From NCBI GenBank assembly GCA_904066235.2, contig CAJFCV020000001.1:10349291-10413290 (forward strand): a stretch of 64,000 nucleotides of DNA, given 5' to 3'. The notes beneath the pieces are model-generated. The model was not told the DNA's origin. It was given only the letters and a program-made list of their open reading frames with translations, and searched no databases. The DNA is from Bursaphelenchus xylophilus (taxonomy: Eukaryota; Nematoda; Chromadorea; Rhabditida; Aphelenchoididae). Every line of letters begins with the position of its first letter. The stretch's first letter is position 1. Positions 11,349 to 18,622 of the stretch are shown here, one piece after another. The translations under genes were made by a program, and so were the position numbers.

Positions 11349-12959
11349 ATGGCGACCACGGCGGCGTCCGATTCCGGACGCCTCAGGACTGAAATCGGCA
11401 AATCCAGGGCACATCTGATCAAGGCAACTGAAAATCTTGATGGCATCCTGTCCAAGGTTCCACCCAATCTCGATATTCCGCTGGAGGAACTAAATGCTTT
11501 CCGCCACAGCGTTGCTACCGCTGATGACCGCTTACTCCAGCACTACACCTCTCTAATGGAGCTAGAGTCAGAATGGAAGAAGTTAGCAGAAAAGATCCCA
11601 GCTGAAGTCCAAGAACGTTCCATCTACTATCGCAAATTTGGTCCGTTAAATAAACCGCTCAACGCTGCAGCAACCACACACAAGCATGCGCAACGAGTCT
11701 GCGCCGAATTGGACAGAGCAATAGATGCAGCTACCGACCATGCCGTCGACATGCCCATCCGTCCACTAACTCCAATTAAACCTGGCACTCAAACGGATTA
11801 CGACTCAAGTTTGAGCGAAGCAGACCCGTTCTCACAATTACAAATCGCGTCTCCAAAACCAGCTACGCCAGCTGTGCAAGGCCCACCAACAGTACCTGAG
11901 ATAGCCAAGCCAATCCCGGTTCAAATTACGAAAGAACTCAACGCCAATGTCCAAGCCAGTCCAGCATTGCCAGTTCCCGCCAGAAGTCAGAACGAATTGC
12001 CCCTTCCTTCCGGTCCCTCAATTACAGCAAATCGCTTGGAACAGGTAGGCCAGGTTAACGCACCATTTTATCAAACTGCTATGTCTCTCCAACTTCCTCA
12101 ATTCACCCTTCCTCGATATTCGGGCTCATCTTCATTTCACGAGTGGTTTTCATTATTTTCCGAGCTTGTCGATAAAGCCCCAATCGCAGACGTATTAAAA
12201 ATGTCACATTTAGTAAATTCGTTAAGCGGCCATGCAAAATCGGCCATTGAAGGTCTTCAAATTACGGGGCAAAATTACCATATAGCCATGCAGATATTAC
12301 GCGAAAGATTCCTCGATTCTGAAGCAACAAAAAATGCACTAATCCGCGACTTGATAGCTATTCCTCCAATCAGTGGAAAGTATTCCGTACCCAACCTTAG
12401 AGCGCTGATCGACAAAATCGAAGTAATTTTACGCCAGTTACACGTTTTAGGCCTTACTTCAGATGGAGATTTTTTGATAAACTTGGTGCTATCCAAACTT
12501 CCAAAACGCGCAGTGTCTCCGCTTTTGAACGCAAAAGTTTCCAACCCACATTCTTGGAGTTTATCTTATGTTCGTAAACGTCTCCTGGAATTCGTAAAGA
12601 TTGAAGAATCTGTTGATTCATTCTACAGTACTCCGGAGAAGCGACAAGGGTCCCAAAATGCAAATTCGTTTTTTCATCACCCGCCGCAAATTCCCAAGTC
12701 AGATCACTTAGAAGGTCATAAAAATTCAATGCCTTCGAATTCAAATTCAAAAAATGATCCCCGGCCCTGCATATTTTGCTCTAACGGTCACTCGGGACTT
12801 AATTGTATAAATTATTCGACCCCTCAACAAAGAGTTGAAAGGGCAAAAGCACTGTCCAGATGCACTCGGTGTCTCCGCATGAGTCACACAAAAAATTGTT
12901 TCACCAGATTGAGTTGTCGAAATTGCGAAGAGCAACATCATACCTTTTTATGCCCGAAA
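11349..12959 (+). other. Gag region: DUF1759-like core and three CCHC zinc knuckles
   Basis: Gag packages the element RNA in a cytoplasmic particle. The first 130 residues are charged and probably helical. A proline-rich linker follows, then a core with LPQFTLPRYSG and FHEWFSLFSEL near residue 245-275, typical of the DUF1759 Gag domain of Pao elements. Three knuckles follow: CIFCSNGHSGLNC (from residue 474), CTRCLRMSHTKNC and CRNCEEQHHTFLC (ending at 535). They are of C-X2-C-X3/4-H-X3/4-C form and would bind zinc and nucleic acid. No stop or frameshift separates this region from the protease. Confidence 0.85.
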
Positions 12960-15900
12960 ACTGCAAAATTCAAAGCCAGCAACAGCAATGCAATCCCTCT
13001 GGAGAGATCAACTCCATCATTTACTCCAATCACGCCAGCGGCGCCACAAATCGCAAAAACCAAAAATGCACAGCTTTCTCAATCAGCAGCGCCTTTTACT
13101 ATGGGCAGCGGACCACACATAACCTTGTCCACAATATCGTCTGAAGAATCAATAACCTCTTTGAGCAATCAACTCCTTGTTAGCCCCTTTACCGCGCTCG
13201 GATATCCAACCCTTGTCACGTCTCACTGTCTATTTGACACAGGAGCAAACAAGAATTTCATCACGGATCAGTTGGCTACTCTTCTGAGTCTGCCCTCGAT
13301 AAGCGAGGTAATGGTCGATAACATATCTTTTGGAGGAACTTCTCCTCGAAAAATTCGATGTAAAAAATACAACGTTGTTCTCAAATTGGCGTCGGGGAAT
13401 ACCATGTCCGTTGAATGCCTCTCAATGCCAGAGATCACAGGCAAAATTCCGAAGTCTTCCCTCCATCCTTCCTCATTGGCTTTCGAGGATGAGTCAAGTT
13501 CTATCCAGATTCATCTACTACTCGGAAATTGTACCGTTTGGTCTCTCATTTCGGGCCCTTCGTTTTCGGACTCCAAGGGCGATCGGTTCATTCCCACCCT
13601 TCTGGGAAACCTCGCAATTCCTCAAATGCCTATCGAAAATCGCGTCCACTCTCTCTCTTCGATTTCTTCTAACGCGCAAAAAGATGAGGACCCCTCTCAA
13701 TCGTTTCGGCAACTTATTCGTTATGACACCAAAGCTCAAAAGTACTTTGTGTCACTTCCGTGGAAGACTTGCACTCCACATCTCGGTGACGACCACTTTT
13801 GGCTGGCATTCGGTCGTCTGAAAAGTCTACATCAGACACTTCGAGTAGAAGGATTTTTAGATGATTTCGACGAAAGCATTTCCGAATTATTACGAAAACA
13901 ATACGTCGAATTGTGTACAAAATTTCGACCTAAGGATATCACCACCCCTCTAAGATACTTGCCTTTACAGGCGGTACACCGCCCAAACAAAAAACTCCGA
14001 GTAGTTTACGACGGAGCGGCCAGAACAAAGGCATCCAAAGCTATTAATGAATTTCTTGACACAGGGTATAATGACCTTCCCACAATTCCCACCGTCTTAA
14101 CTCGTATCCGATGCCTCAAGCACTTTCTTATCGCGGACGTGTCCGCAGCTTTCAACCAAGTTGGGATCGAGGAAGAAGACAGAGATGCTCTTCGGATCTT
14201 GTGGTTAAAAGACAAAGAAAAAGATGTTAGCCAATCAAACTTGTCAATCCTTCGGTTCAAAGTTCTACCATTCGGCCTAACCTGTGCCCCAGGGATCTTA
14301 TCCGCGGTTCTCCACAAACATTTGGAAAATTTCGGAGAGTTAGGCAAAGAAGTCGAACAAACCCTGTACGTCGATAATTTTGCTATTTCTTGCTCAGCCG
14401 AGTCATTTGAAGACAAGTTCAACGCAATCTCCGACATCTTTCGAGCAGCCAACATGAAGCTTCATGATTTCAACAGCAACTCCGATGCGATTCGTGCTCA
14501 ACTTAATTCAAGAGGTCATGAGACCCCCATCATTACGAAAATTTTGGGCGTTCATGCTGATTTGAGAGCCGATTTGTTTTTCGTAGTCTTCCCTGAAATT
14601 GAGGAAGGCATGGTCCCAACTAAGCGCACAGTGCTTCAAAAGCTGTCCAGCGTTTTTAACCCGCTGGGCATGGCCGAACCAGTCCTCTTGCTTGCGCGCC
14701 TGTTAATTCAAGAGATTTGGAAACACAAGATTCATTGGGATGAATCACTTCCACATCCGCTGGCGTCAAAATGGTATCATATTTGCGCTGACTGGAATTC
14801 CATATCCTTGCCCTTCAGTCGTTATTTTGATTTGAGTGGCGCTCAATCGATCGAGGCACACGTATTTGTAGACGCATCCTCGGTGGGACGAGGCACAGTG
14901 GCCTATTTAAGGGTCGCACATCTGGATCGCGTCGCTGTACATTTCTTCTCCGCGAAGAGCAGGTTGATCCCAACAAAATCAGTCATCTCTATTCCCAAAT
15001 TAGAGTTTGCGGAACTGGTCCTTGGAGCAGAAACTTTAATGACAATAAGGAAAAGCATGACAATACAACCAGATGGGCTTTATCTGTGGAGCGATAGCAA
15101 GGTAGCAATAGCGTGGGCAAAAAGAGATTCAACGAAAGGAATGGAACTTTACGTTTCTAATCGCTGGAAACGTCTCAGAAATTGCCAGGACATAATTATT
15201 CAACATGTACCCGGTTTCATGAACATAGCCGATGTCGGCTCTAGAGGATGCACTCTGGCTGAATTATCCAAAAACGAAGACTGGCAGCGAGGCCCTAGTT
15301 GGTTGAAGGATAAAGAAAAATGGCCCGTCCAAGACCCACCAAATGCTCTAGTTGACACCGTGATCACAAATGTGACAATCTCAGACATGCCTCCAAATCC
15401 CCCTCCATTCATTCTTAATCCAGACAGATTTTCAAATTGGAATACTTTTTTCCGGTCTGCTACTTTGGTTTTTCTTTTTCTTTGCCAATCATCGAAAACC
15501 TTTGCGCAAAAACTGGCCAAATTCGATCCCAGCGCACCCTTTTCCCCCGCATCTTCCCGCGTCGTTTTTCTCCACCTATTGTTCATGGCACAGCAGGCAT
15601 GTCCCCCGACCGAGGAAGAAATAAAAAATTACGGCCTTATTTTGGAGAACGGACTTCTTGTTCGAAAAACTCGGCGTTTAATCGAGGGCACAGATTCAAC
15701 ATTCAATCCCCCATATCTCCCCAAAAAATCCCCTTTTGTAAAGCTTTACATCGCGTATTTACACCAATCACACCATCACTCCTCATATGAGTACACCCTG
15801 CACGTGCTCAAGTCCCAGTTGTTTATGCCTAAGCCCCGTACATTGATAAAAACAACTGTAAGAGAATGCGCACACTGTAAACGCTTCACAGCTCAGCCAT

Positions 15901-18482
15901 ATGCGCAACCACCTTTCGCGAATTTTCCGCCAAAGCGAACGTCCCGATCAGCTCCCTTTACTCACACAGCAGTGGATTTTTTCGGCCCGCTAATTACATC
16001 GGATGGAAACCACACCTCAAAGAGGATGGTAGCCCTTTACACTTGTTTTTCGACTAGAGCCCTCTGGCTTGACCTAGTTGAAGATAACACAGCAGAGAAG
16101 TTCTTGAATTCCCTGCGGCGATTTACTTCCACCCGGGGCTGCCCCATCTCATTCTATTCGGATTCAGCCAATAATTTTCTTATCACTTCGCAAATAATCA
16201 ATAAGGACCCAGTATCAGCCGTTTTGACACCAGATCCATCAATTGGCCGGTTTCTTCAAGAACAAAAAATAAAATGGGATTTTATTCCAAGTAAAGGAAG
16301 CTTCATGGGTGGCATTTACGAACGTCTCGTTGCTTTATGCAAATCAACATTACATAAGTCGCTAGGCCGCCGACTTATTCCAGACGATGAACTACGAACA
16401 CAACTACTGGAATGCGCAAGCATAATAAATTCTCGTCCACTTTGTTATCAAGCCGAGGGTGATACCCCCGTCCTCACGCCAAACGACTTCCTCGGAGTAA
16501 TGCCGAAGCAGCTCCCGTATCCTACAGACAACGATGACGACCCCGACTGGCTGCCCGAGAACGATGATTCTGCGCGCGCAGCGCTCTTAAAACGATGGAA
16601 AGACTCAAATTCGCGTCTTGAAAAAACGTGGAATTATTGGAATAAAGCATACGTAACTACACTGCAAGATCGCGTCAAAAATACACACGATAACCCCCAT
16701 CTTTCTGTCAAGTCTTTTCCTCAACTCAATGAGATTGTGATTCTGCAGGAGGATAAAACACCCCGCCAATCATGGAGATTAGGCCGCGTTTCTGAAATTT
16801 CAAGCAACCGTCACGTGAAAATTGCGCTGGGCGAACGAAACGGTCAAAGAAAAACCGTTGCACGCCCAATCAATCGGATCTGTCCACTAGAACTTCGCGC
16901 TTTCTCAACTTGTCTAATCTCTCTATTATGTCTGGTGCGTTTAACCTTGTCTTGTTCAGATTTAGCTGTGTTGACGGGACAGGCTCAGGATTGTCAAATT
17001 TCGGATGTAATCAAATGCCGATATCAACAAAGCACGCTGTTTCCGGTCACGCCATCAACGCAAACAGTATGTGCAGAACTCCGCGCACCAAATAATGAAG
17101 CCTCAACACGATTGGTGATCAAGCTGAAATCCGTTAAGTACAAATGCCATCGATCGACTCTCGCGTATACTAGACAGGTGGCTGCACACGTGGTGAAATC
17201 CGTCCGTTGCGACCAGGCTCTAGGGTCCGAATGTTTCTCCAACTTTTGCGAATCCACGAAATCGGAGACAAAAATCCCGTCCTTTGGAGATCAGCCGAAC
17301 TCAGCACCTGGACATACGAACTGCTTCAGAAGATGCGGATGTGCGTGGTGCGGTTGCGGATTATGCTCAGAAGGATGTTTGTTCTACCGATACTTCCTGG
17401 AAAGTGATGTACCCGACATTTTTACAGTATTTTCATGTCCATCATTTACACCTACGGTAGTAGGTGAATTTACTCTGAATAATATCACTAAGAAATTTGT
17501 TCTTACTCCAGCCTTGCCATATCATTTTTCTAACATTACTTTAACAGTCGCATCTCTCTCAACTGCCCCTGCTCCAATTTTTAATTCCATGTTTCTTCAA
17601 AACCTTCGATCTAATTCTACTGCTATAATCCCAGAAACTGTCCGATCTTCTCCTTCCAATCCATTATCTGTATATCCATGTGCATCAGCATCAGCTGCAA
17701 GAGACATGTCATGCCCAGTACGCAGGGACATCTGTCGCTGTTCGCCTGATTCATATGACCCTCATTGTTCTTGCCATGTCTTAGATCTCCCTGAAATCCT
17801 TCGTTCGGACCATGCGCTGCCGCTCAGGCGGGGGGACCTCATGCTCTCAGAGCACGATGGCGAAGTGTTGGTGACCGCTTCTACTCCACTACAGCTTCAA
17901 ATACAAATCAACGAAACTCTCGTTTTGCAAACACACCTCTCTACCTGCACTATTGAGGACACCAACATAATCGGATGCCTAGATTGCACAGAAGGAGCCA
18001 CAATGTCAATGAAGTGTTCTACCAATTTTGGACCCACCACCGCCAGATTCGAATGCGACAGTACTATTATAAAGGAAATCGAGTGTATAACTGGGGAAAG
18101 AATATCAACCTCCATCTACTCCACTACCTCCGACATCAACGAAGATTGTAAGGCAATTTGCGTGGGAGGCGAAACCCAATTCTCCCTGAAGGGCAAGTTG
18201 GCTATAGCGCAGCCCATTATCCCATCAGATATGGAACGGGCGGCCAAGGACCTGACGCCAGAAGTCGTCAGCGTGTGGGAAGCATTGAAGGATATCTGGG
18301 GTTCTTATAAAACAATATTCATAACAGTTCTGTCTGTAGGATTGTTTCTGATCGCCGTCTATCTACTCCAATTGTTTATCCCCCTGTTCATGTTGGCCGG
18401 GGAGTGTCTCCGAAATAGACAGCCCCGCCCCCAATTGACCCCTCTGCCTTTCCGCCGTGTCCACGGCGGTCAAAGGCCTTGA
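11349..18482 (+). CDS. Gag-Pol-Env-like polyprotein of BEL/Pao retroelement
   Basis: This single frame of 2377 codons ends in TGA at 18480-18482. I start it at the first ATG (11349), whose A is the last base of the LTR; a TTG ten codons upstream lies inside the LTR and is unlikely to be used. Order of parts by residue: helical Gag N-terminus (1-130), proline-rich linker (135-240), DUF1759-like Gag core (245-395), three CCHC knuckles (474-535), aspartic protease (DTGA at 630), reverse transcriptase (D930, YVDN at 1007-1010), RNase H (D1175, E1219, D1249), integrase (zinc site 1472-1510; D1543, D1605, E1658), DUF5641-like domain (1746-1850), signal-like hydrophobic segment (1852-1870), cysteine-rich phlebovirus-G2-like region, and a transmembrane segment (2322-2349). 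The last 25 residues are encoded in the 3' LTR. No frameshift separates gag and pol, as is common in BEL/Pao, so maturation presumably depends on the element's protease. Including an envelope in the same frame is less usual. Confidence 0.95.
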   Translation: MATTAASDSGRLRTEIGKSRAHLIKATENLDGILSKVPPNLDIPLEELNAFRHSVATADDRLLQHYTSLMELESEWKKLAEKIPAEVQERSIYYRKFGPLNKPLNAAATTHKHAQRVCAELDRAIDAATDHAVDMPIRPLTPIKPGTQTDYDSSLSEADPFSQLQIASPKPATPAVQGPPTVPEIAKPIPVQITKELNANVQASPALPVPARSQNELPLPSGPSITANRLEQVGQVNAPFYQTAMSLQLPQFTLPRYSGSSSFHEWFSLFSELVDKAPIADVLKMSHLVNSLSGHAKSAIEGLQITGQNYHIAMQILRERFLDSEATKNALIRDLIAIPPISGKYSVPNLRALIDKIEVILRQLHVLGLTSDGDFLINLVLSKLPKRAVSPLLNAKVSNPHSWSLSYVRKRLLEFVKIEESVDSFYSTPEKRQGSQNANSFFHHPPQIPKSDHLEGHKNSMPSNSNSKNDPRPCIFCSNGHSGLNCINYSTPQQRVERAKALSRCTRCLRMSHTKNCFTRLSCRNCEEQHHTFLCPKTAKFKASNSNAIPLERSTPSFTPITPAAPQIAKTKNAQLSQSAAPFTMGSGPHITLSTISSEESITSLSNQLLVSPFTALGYPTLVTSHCLFDTGANKNFITDQLATLLSLPSISEVMVDNISFGGTSPRKIRCKKYNVVLKLASGNTMSVECLSMPEITGKIPKSSLHPSSLAFEDESSSIQIHLLLGNCTVWSLISGPSFSDSKGDRFIPTLLGNLAIPQMPIENRVHSLSSISSNAQKDEDPSQSFRQLIRYDTKAQKYFVSLPWKTCTPHLGDDHFWLAFGRLKSLHQTLRVEGFLDDFDESISELLRKQYVELCTKFRPKDITTPLRYLPLQAVHRPNKKLRVVYDGAARTKASKAINEFLDTGYNDLPTIPTVLTRIRCLKHFLIADVSAAFNQVGIEEEDRDALRILWLKDKEKDVSQSNLSILRFKVLPFGLTCAPGILSAVLHKHLENFGELGKEVEQTLYVDNFAISCSAESFEDKFNAISDIFRAANMKLHDFNSNSDAIRAQLNSRGHETPIITKILGVHADLRADLFFVVFPEIEEGMVPTKRTVLQKLSSVFNPLGMAEPVLLLARLLIQEIWKHKIHWDESLPHPLASKWYHICADWNSISLPFSRYFDLSGAQSIEAHVFVDASSVGRGTVAYLRVAHLDRVAVHFFSAKSRLIPTKSVISIPKLEFAELVLGAETLMTIRKSMTIQPDGLYLWSDSKVAIAWAKRDSTKGMELYVSNRWKRLRNCQDIIIQHVPGFMNIADVGSRGCTLAELSKNEDWQRGPSWLKDKEKWPVQDPPNALVDTVITNVTISDMPPNPPPFILNPDRFSNWNTFFRSATLVFLFLCQSSKTFAQKLAKFDPSAPFSPASSRVVFLHLLFMAQQACPPTEEEIKNYGLILENGLLVRKTRRLIEGTDSTFNPPYLPKKSPFVKLYIAYLHQSHHHSSYEYTLHVLKSQLFMPKPRTLIKTTVRECAHCKRFTAQPYAQPPFANFPPKRTSRSAPFTHTAVDFFGPLITSDGNHTSKRMVALYTCFSTRALWLDLVEDNTAEKFLNSLRRFTSTRGCPISFYSDSANNFLITSQIINKDPVSAVLTPDPSIGRFLQEQKIKWDFIPSKGSFMGGIYERLVALCKSTLHKSLGRRLIPDDELRTQLLECASIINSRPLCYQAEGDTPVLTPNDFLGVMPKQLPYPTDNDDDPDWLPENDDSARAALLKRWKDSNSRLEKTWNYWNKAYVTTLQDRVKNTHDNPHLSVKSFPQLNEIVILQEDKTPRQSWRLGRVSEISSNRHVKIALGERNGQRKTVARPINRICPLELRAFSTCLISLLCLVRLTLSCSDLAVLTGQAQDCQISDVIKCRYQQSTLFPVTPSTQTVCAELRAPNNEASTRLVIKLKSVKYKCHRSTLAYTRQVAAHVVKSVRCDQALGSECFSNFCESTKSETKIPSFGDQPNSAPGHTNCFRRCGCAWCGCGLCSEGCLFYRYFLESDVPDIFTVFSCPSFTPTVVGEFTLNNITKKFVLTPALPYHFSNITLTVASLSTAPAPIFNSMFLQNLRSNSTAIIPETVRSSPSNPLSVYPCASASAARDMSCPVRRDICRCSPDSYDPHCSCHVLDLPEILRSDHALPLRRGDLMLSEHDGEVLVTASTPLQLQIQINETLVLQTHLSTCTIEDTNIIGCLDCTEGATMSMKCSTNFGPTTARFECDSTIIKEIECITGERISTSIYSTTSDINEDCKAICVGGETQFSLKGKLAIAQPIIPSDMERAAKDLTPEVVSVWEALKDIWGSYKTIFITVLSVGLFLIAVYLLQLFIPLFMLAGECLRNRQPRPQLTPLPFRRVHGGQRP
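11350..11367 (+). other. Primer binding site (candidate tRNA-Arg)
   Basis: TGGCGACCACGGCGGCGT follows the LTR with no gap. TGG is the complement of the CCA end of a tRNA, and TGGCGACC is the start seen in primer sites assigned to tRNA-Arg in other insect and worm elements, as far as I recall. Beyond about eight bases I cannot confirm the match. It overlaps the start of the coding frame, with codons 1-7 inside it. Confidence 0.7.
13185..13640 (+). other. Aspartic protease domain
   Basis: The retroviral-type protease motif CLFDTGANKNFI lies at 13227-13262, with catalytic Asp at residue 630 in DTGA. The region is consistent with the DUF1758/Pao peptidase family. The expected role is cleavage of the polyprotein into Gag, enzymes and possibly envelope, working as a dimer. 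The limits given are approximate, because only the active-site loop is clearly recognisable by eye. Confidence 0.8.
13850..14560 (+). other. Reverse transcriptase domain, active site YVDN
   Basis: The domain copies element RNA to DNA. Recognisable blocks are LRVVYDGAAR (near 13998), FLIADVSAAFNQV with catalytic Asp 930 (14136), FKVLPFGLTCAPGILSAVL (near 14258), and LYVDNFAISC with Y1007-V-D-N1010 (14367-14378). The usual fourth residue of the YxDD box is Asp, here it is Asn. The preceding Asp (1009) and Asp 930 are intact. ANMKLHDFNSNS follows, a block I associate with nematode BEL elements, from memory. I cannot decide from one copy whether YVDN is a lineage trait or damage. Confidence 0.9.
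14850..15290 (+). other. RNase H domain
   Basis: RNase H degrades the RNA strand of the RNA/DNA hybrid during reverse transcription. Acidic residues are visible in three family motifs: VFVDASSVG (Asp 1175, 14871), IPKLEFAEL (Glu 1219, 15003) and YLWSDSKVA (Asp 1249, 15093). IQHVPGFMNIADVGSRG follows near 15200, the equivalent of the conserved segment carrying the last acidic residue (Asp in IADVGSRG). The domain sits between reverse transcriptase and integrase, the standard BEL/Pao order. Confidence 0.85.
15700..16460 (+). other. Integrase (zinc site and DDE core)
   Basis: The N-terminal HHCC zinc site runs from the His-rich segment LHQSHHHSSYEY (His 1472 onward) to CAHC (Cys 1507 and 1510). 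The catalytic triad is Asp 1543 in HTAVDFFGPL, Asp 1605 in YSDSANNF and Glu 1658 in GGIYERLV. Spacings are 62 and 53 residues, the second longer than the classical retroviral 35 but in keeping with my recollection of BEL/Pao. All three acidic residues are present, so the enzyme looks competent. It would have made the 4-bp ACGC target duplication. Confidence 0.88.
16580..16890 (+). other. DUF5641-like domain at integrase C-terminus
   Basis: Residues 1746-1850 run from LLKRWKDSNSRLEKTWNYW to RPINRICPLE. They include NEIVILQEDKTPRQSWRLG and RVSEI. This matches the DUF5641 domain commonly found after the integrase core in BEL/Pao polyproteins and resembles an SH3-like DNA-binding tail in position. 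It marks the normal end of Pol; everything downstream is extra. Confidence 0.75.
16899..18482 (+). other. Envelope-like glycoprotein region resembling phlebovirus G2/Gc
   Basis: About 525 residues follow the pol domains in the same frame. A hydrophobic segment (CLISLLCLVRLTLSC, about 1855-1869) looks like a signal peptide. A cysteine-rich ectodomain follows, with a dense cluster from Cys 1992 to Cys 2010 and then LFYRYF, resembling the fusion-loop region of phlebovirus-type class II fusion proteins. Sequons include N2045, N2062 and N2188, plus NST near 2092. A transmembrane segment (TIFITVLSVGLFLIAVYLL, from 2322) is followed by a basic tail read from the 3' LTR. The homology call is by pattern and is an inference. 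The region has no in-frame Met before residue 2081, so a separate envelope would need polyprotein cleavage or splicing to the upstream ATG. Confidence 0.72.
18399..18404 (+). other. Short polypurine tract
   Basis: GGGGAG lies directly before the 3' LTR, where plus-strand DNA priming is expected. It is only six purines, preceded by GGCC, probably because the segment also encodes the end of the transmembrane protein (Gly-Glu codons). Position rather than length supports the call. Confidence 0.5.
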
Positions 18483-18618
18483 GAGGGGTCGGGCCATTTC
18501 GGTCTTCAAAAACCGTCTTTACAGTATATCTTATAATATTTTACGTTATTTCGCGTTGTTATTATAATATGGTTTATTAACCCAAGTTTGAGGTTGTCCA
18601 ATAAAGACTTCATTCACA
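18405..18618 (+). repeat. 3' LTR (214 bp), first 78 bp coding
   Basis: It is identical to 11136-11349 by eye. The polyprotein frame enters at 18405 exactly on a codon boundary (Cys 2353) and stops at 18480-18482, so 78 bp of LTR are coding. The stop codon lies within the nested palindrome (18410-18502). It ends TTCACA, followed by the target duplicate ACGC. Confidence 0.97.
18600..18605 (+). terminator. AATAAA polyadenylation signal, 3' LTR copy
   Basis: AATAAA sits 118 bp after the stop codon and 13 bp before the LTR end. It is the likely 3'-end signal of the element transcript. Cleavage would be expected about 10-30 bp downstream, which is at or slightly beyond the LTR end, so the exact site is unclear. 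Confidence 0.5.
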
Positions 18619-18622
18619 ACGC
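18619..18622. other. Target-site duplication, right copy (ACGC)
   Basis: The four bases after the 3' LTR match 11132-11135. The satellite then continues as CGACAATGGGCG in the register that the left flank left off. Confidence 0.93.

Larger units (their letters stand above)
11136..11349 (+). repeat. 5' LTR (214 bp)
   Basis: This is a direct repeat of 18405-18618. It starts TGTCTCCG and ends CATTCACA, giving the usual TG...CA ends. The first half is GC-rich and contains a nested palindrome (11141-11233). The second half is AT-rich with TATA-like runs and an AATAAA 13 bp before the end. At 214 bp it is short for the family. The U3/R/U5 boundaries cannot be set from sequence alone. Confidence 0.97.
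11136..18618 (+). mobile_element. Intact BEL/Pao LTR retroelement with envelope-like region
   Basis: The element is 7483 bp, bounded by a 4-bp ACGC target duplication and by two 214-bp LTRs that begin TGTCTC and end TTCACA. By direct comparison the LTRs are identical. Between them a single 2377-codon frame encodes Gag, protease, reverse transcriptase, RNase H, integrase and an envelope-like glycoprotein, in the BEL/Pao order with integrase after RNase H. Identical LTRs, a perfect target duplication and an unbroken frame all indicate very recent insertion, and the copy could still be autonomous. The neighbours on both sides are satellite only. The envelope-like C-terminus makes it endogenous-retrovirus-like; whether it makes particles or is infectious cannot be judged from sequence. 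Confidence 0.95.

Noticed and set aside
16910..17095. Separate envelope start at the ATG at 16928 or nearby
   Set aside because: That ATG is out of frame with the envelope-like region and its frame ends after a few dozen codons.
12275..18115. Shorter open frames on both strands inside the element (for example 13330-13821 and 14006-14455)
   Set aside because: They overlap recognised domains of the polyprotein in other frames and have no family features of their own.
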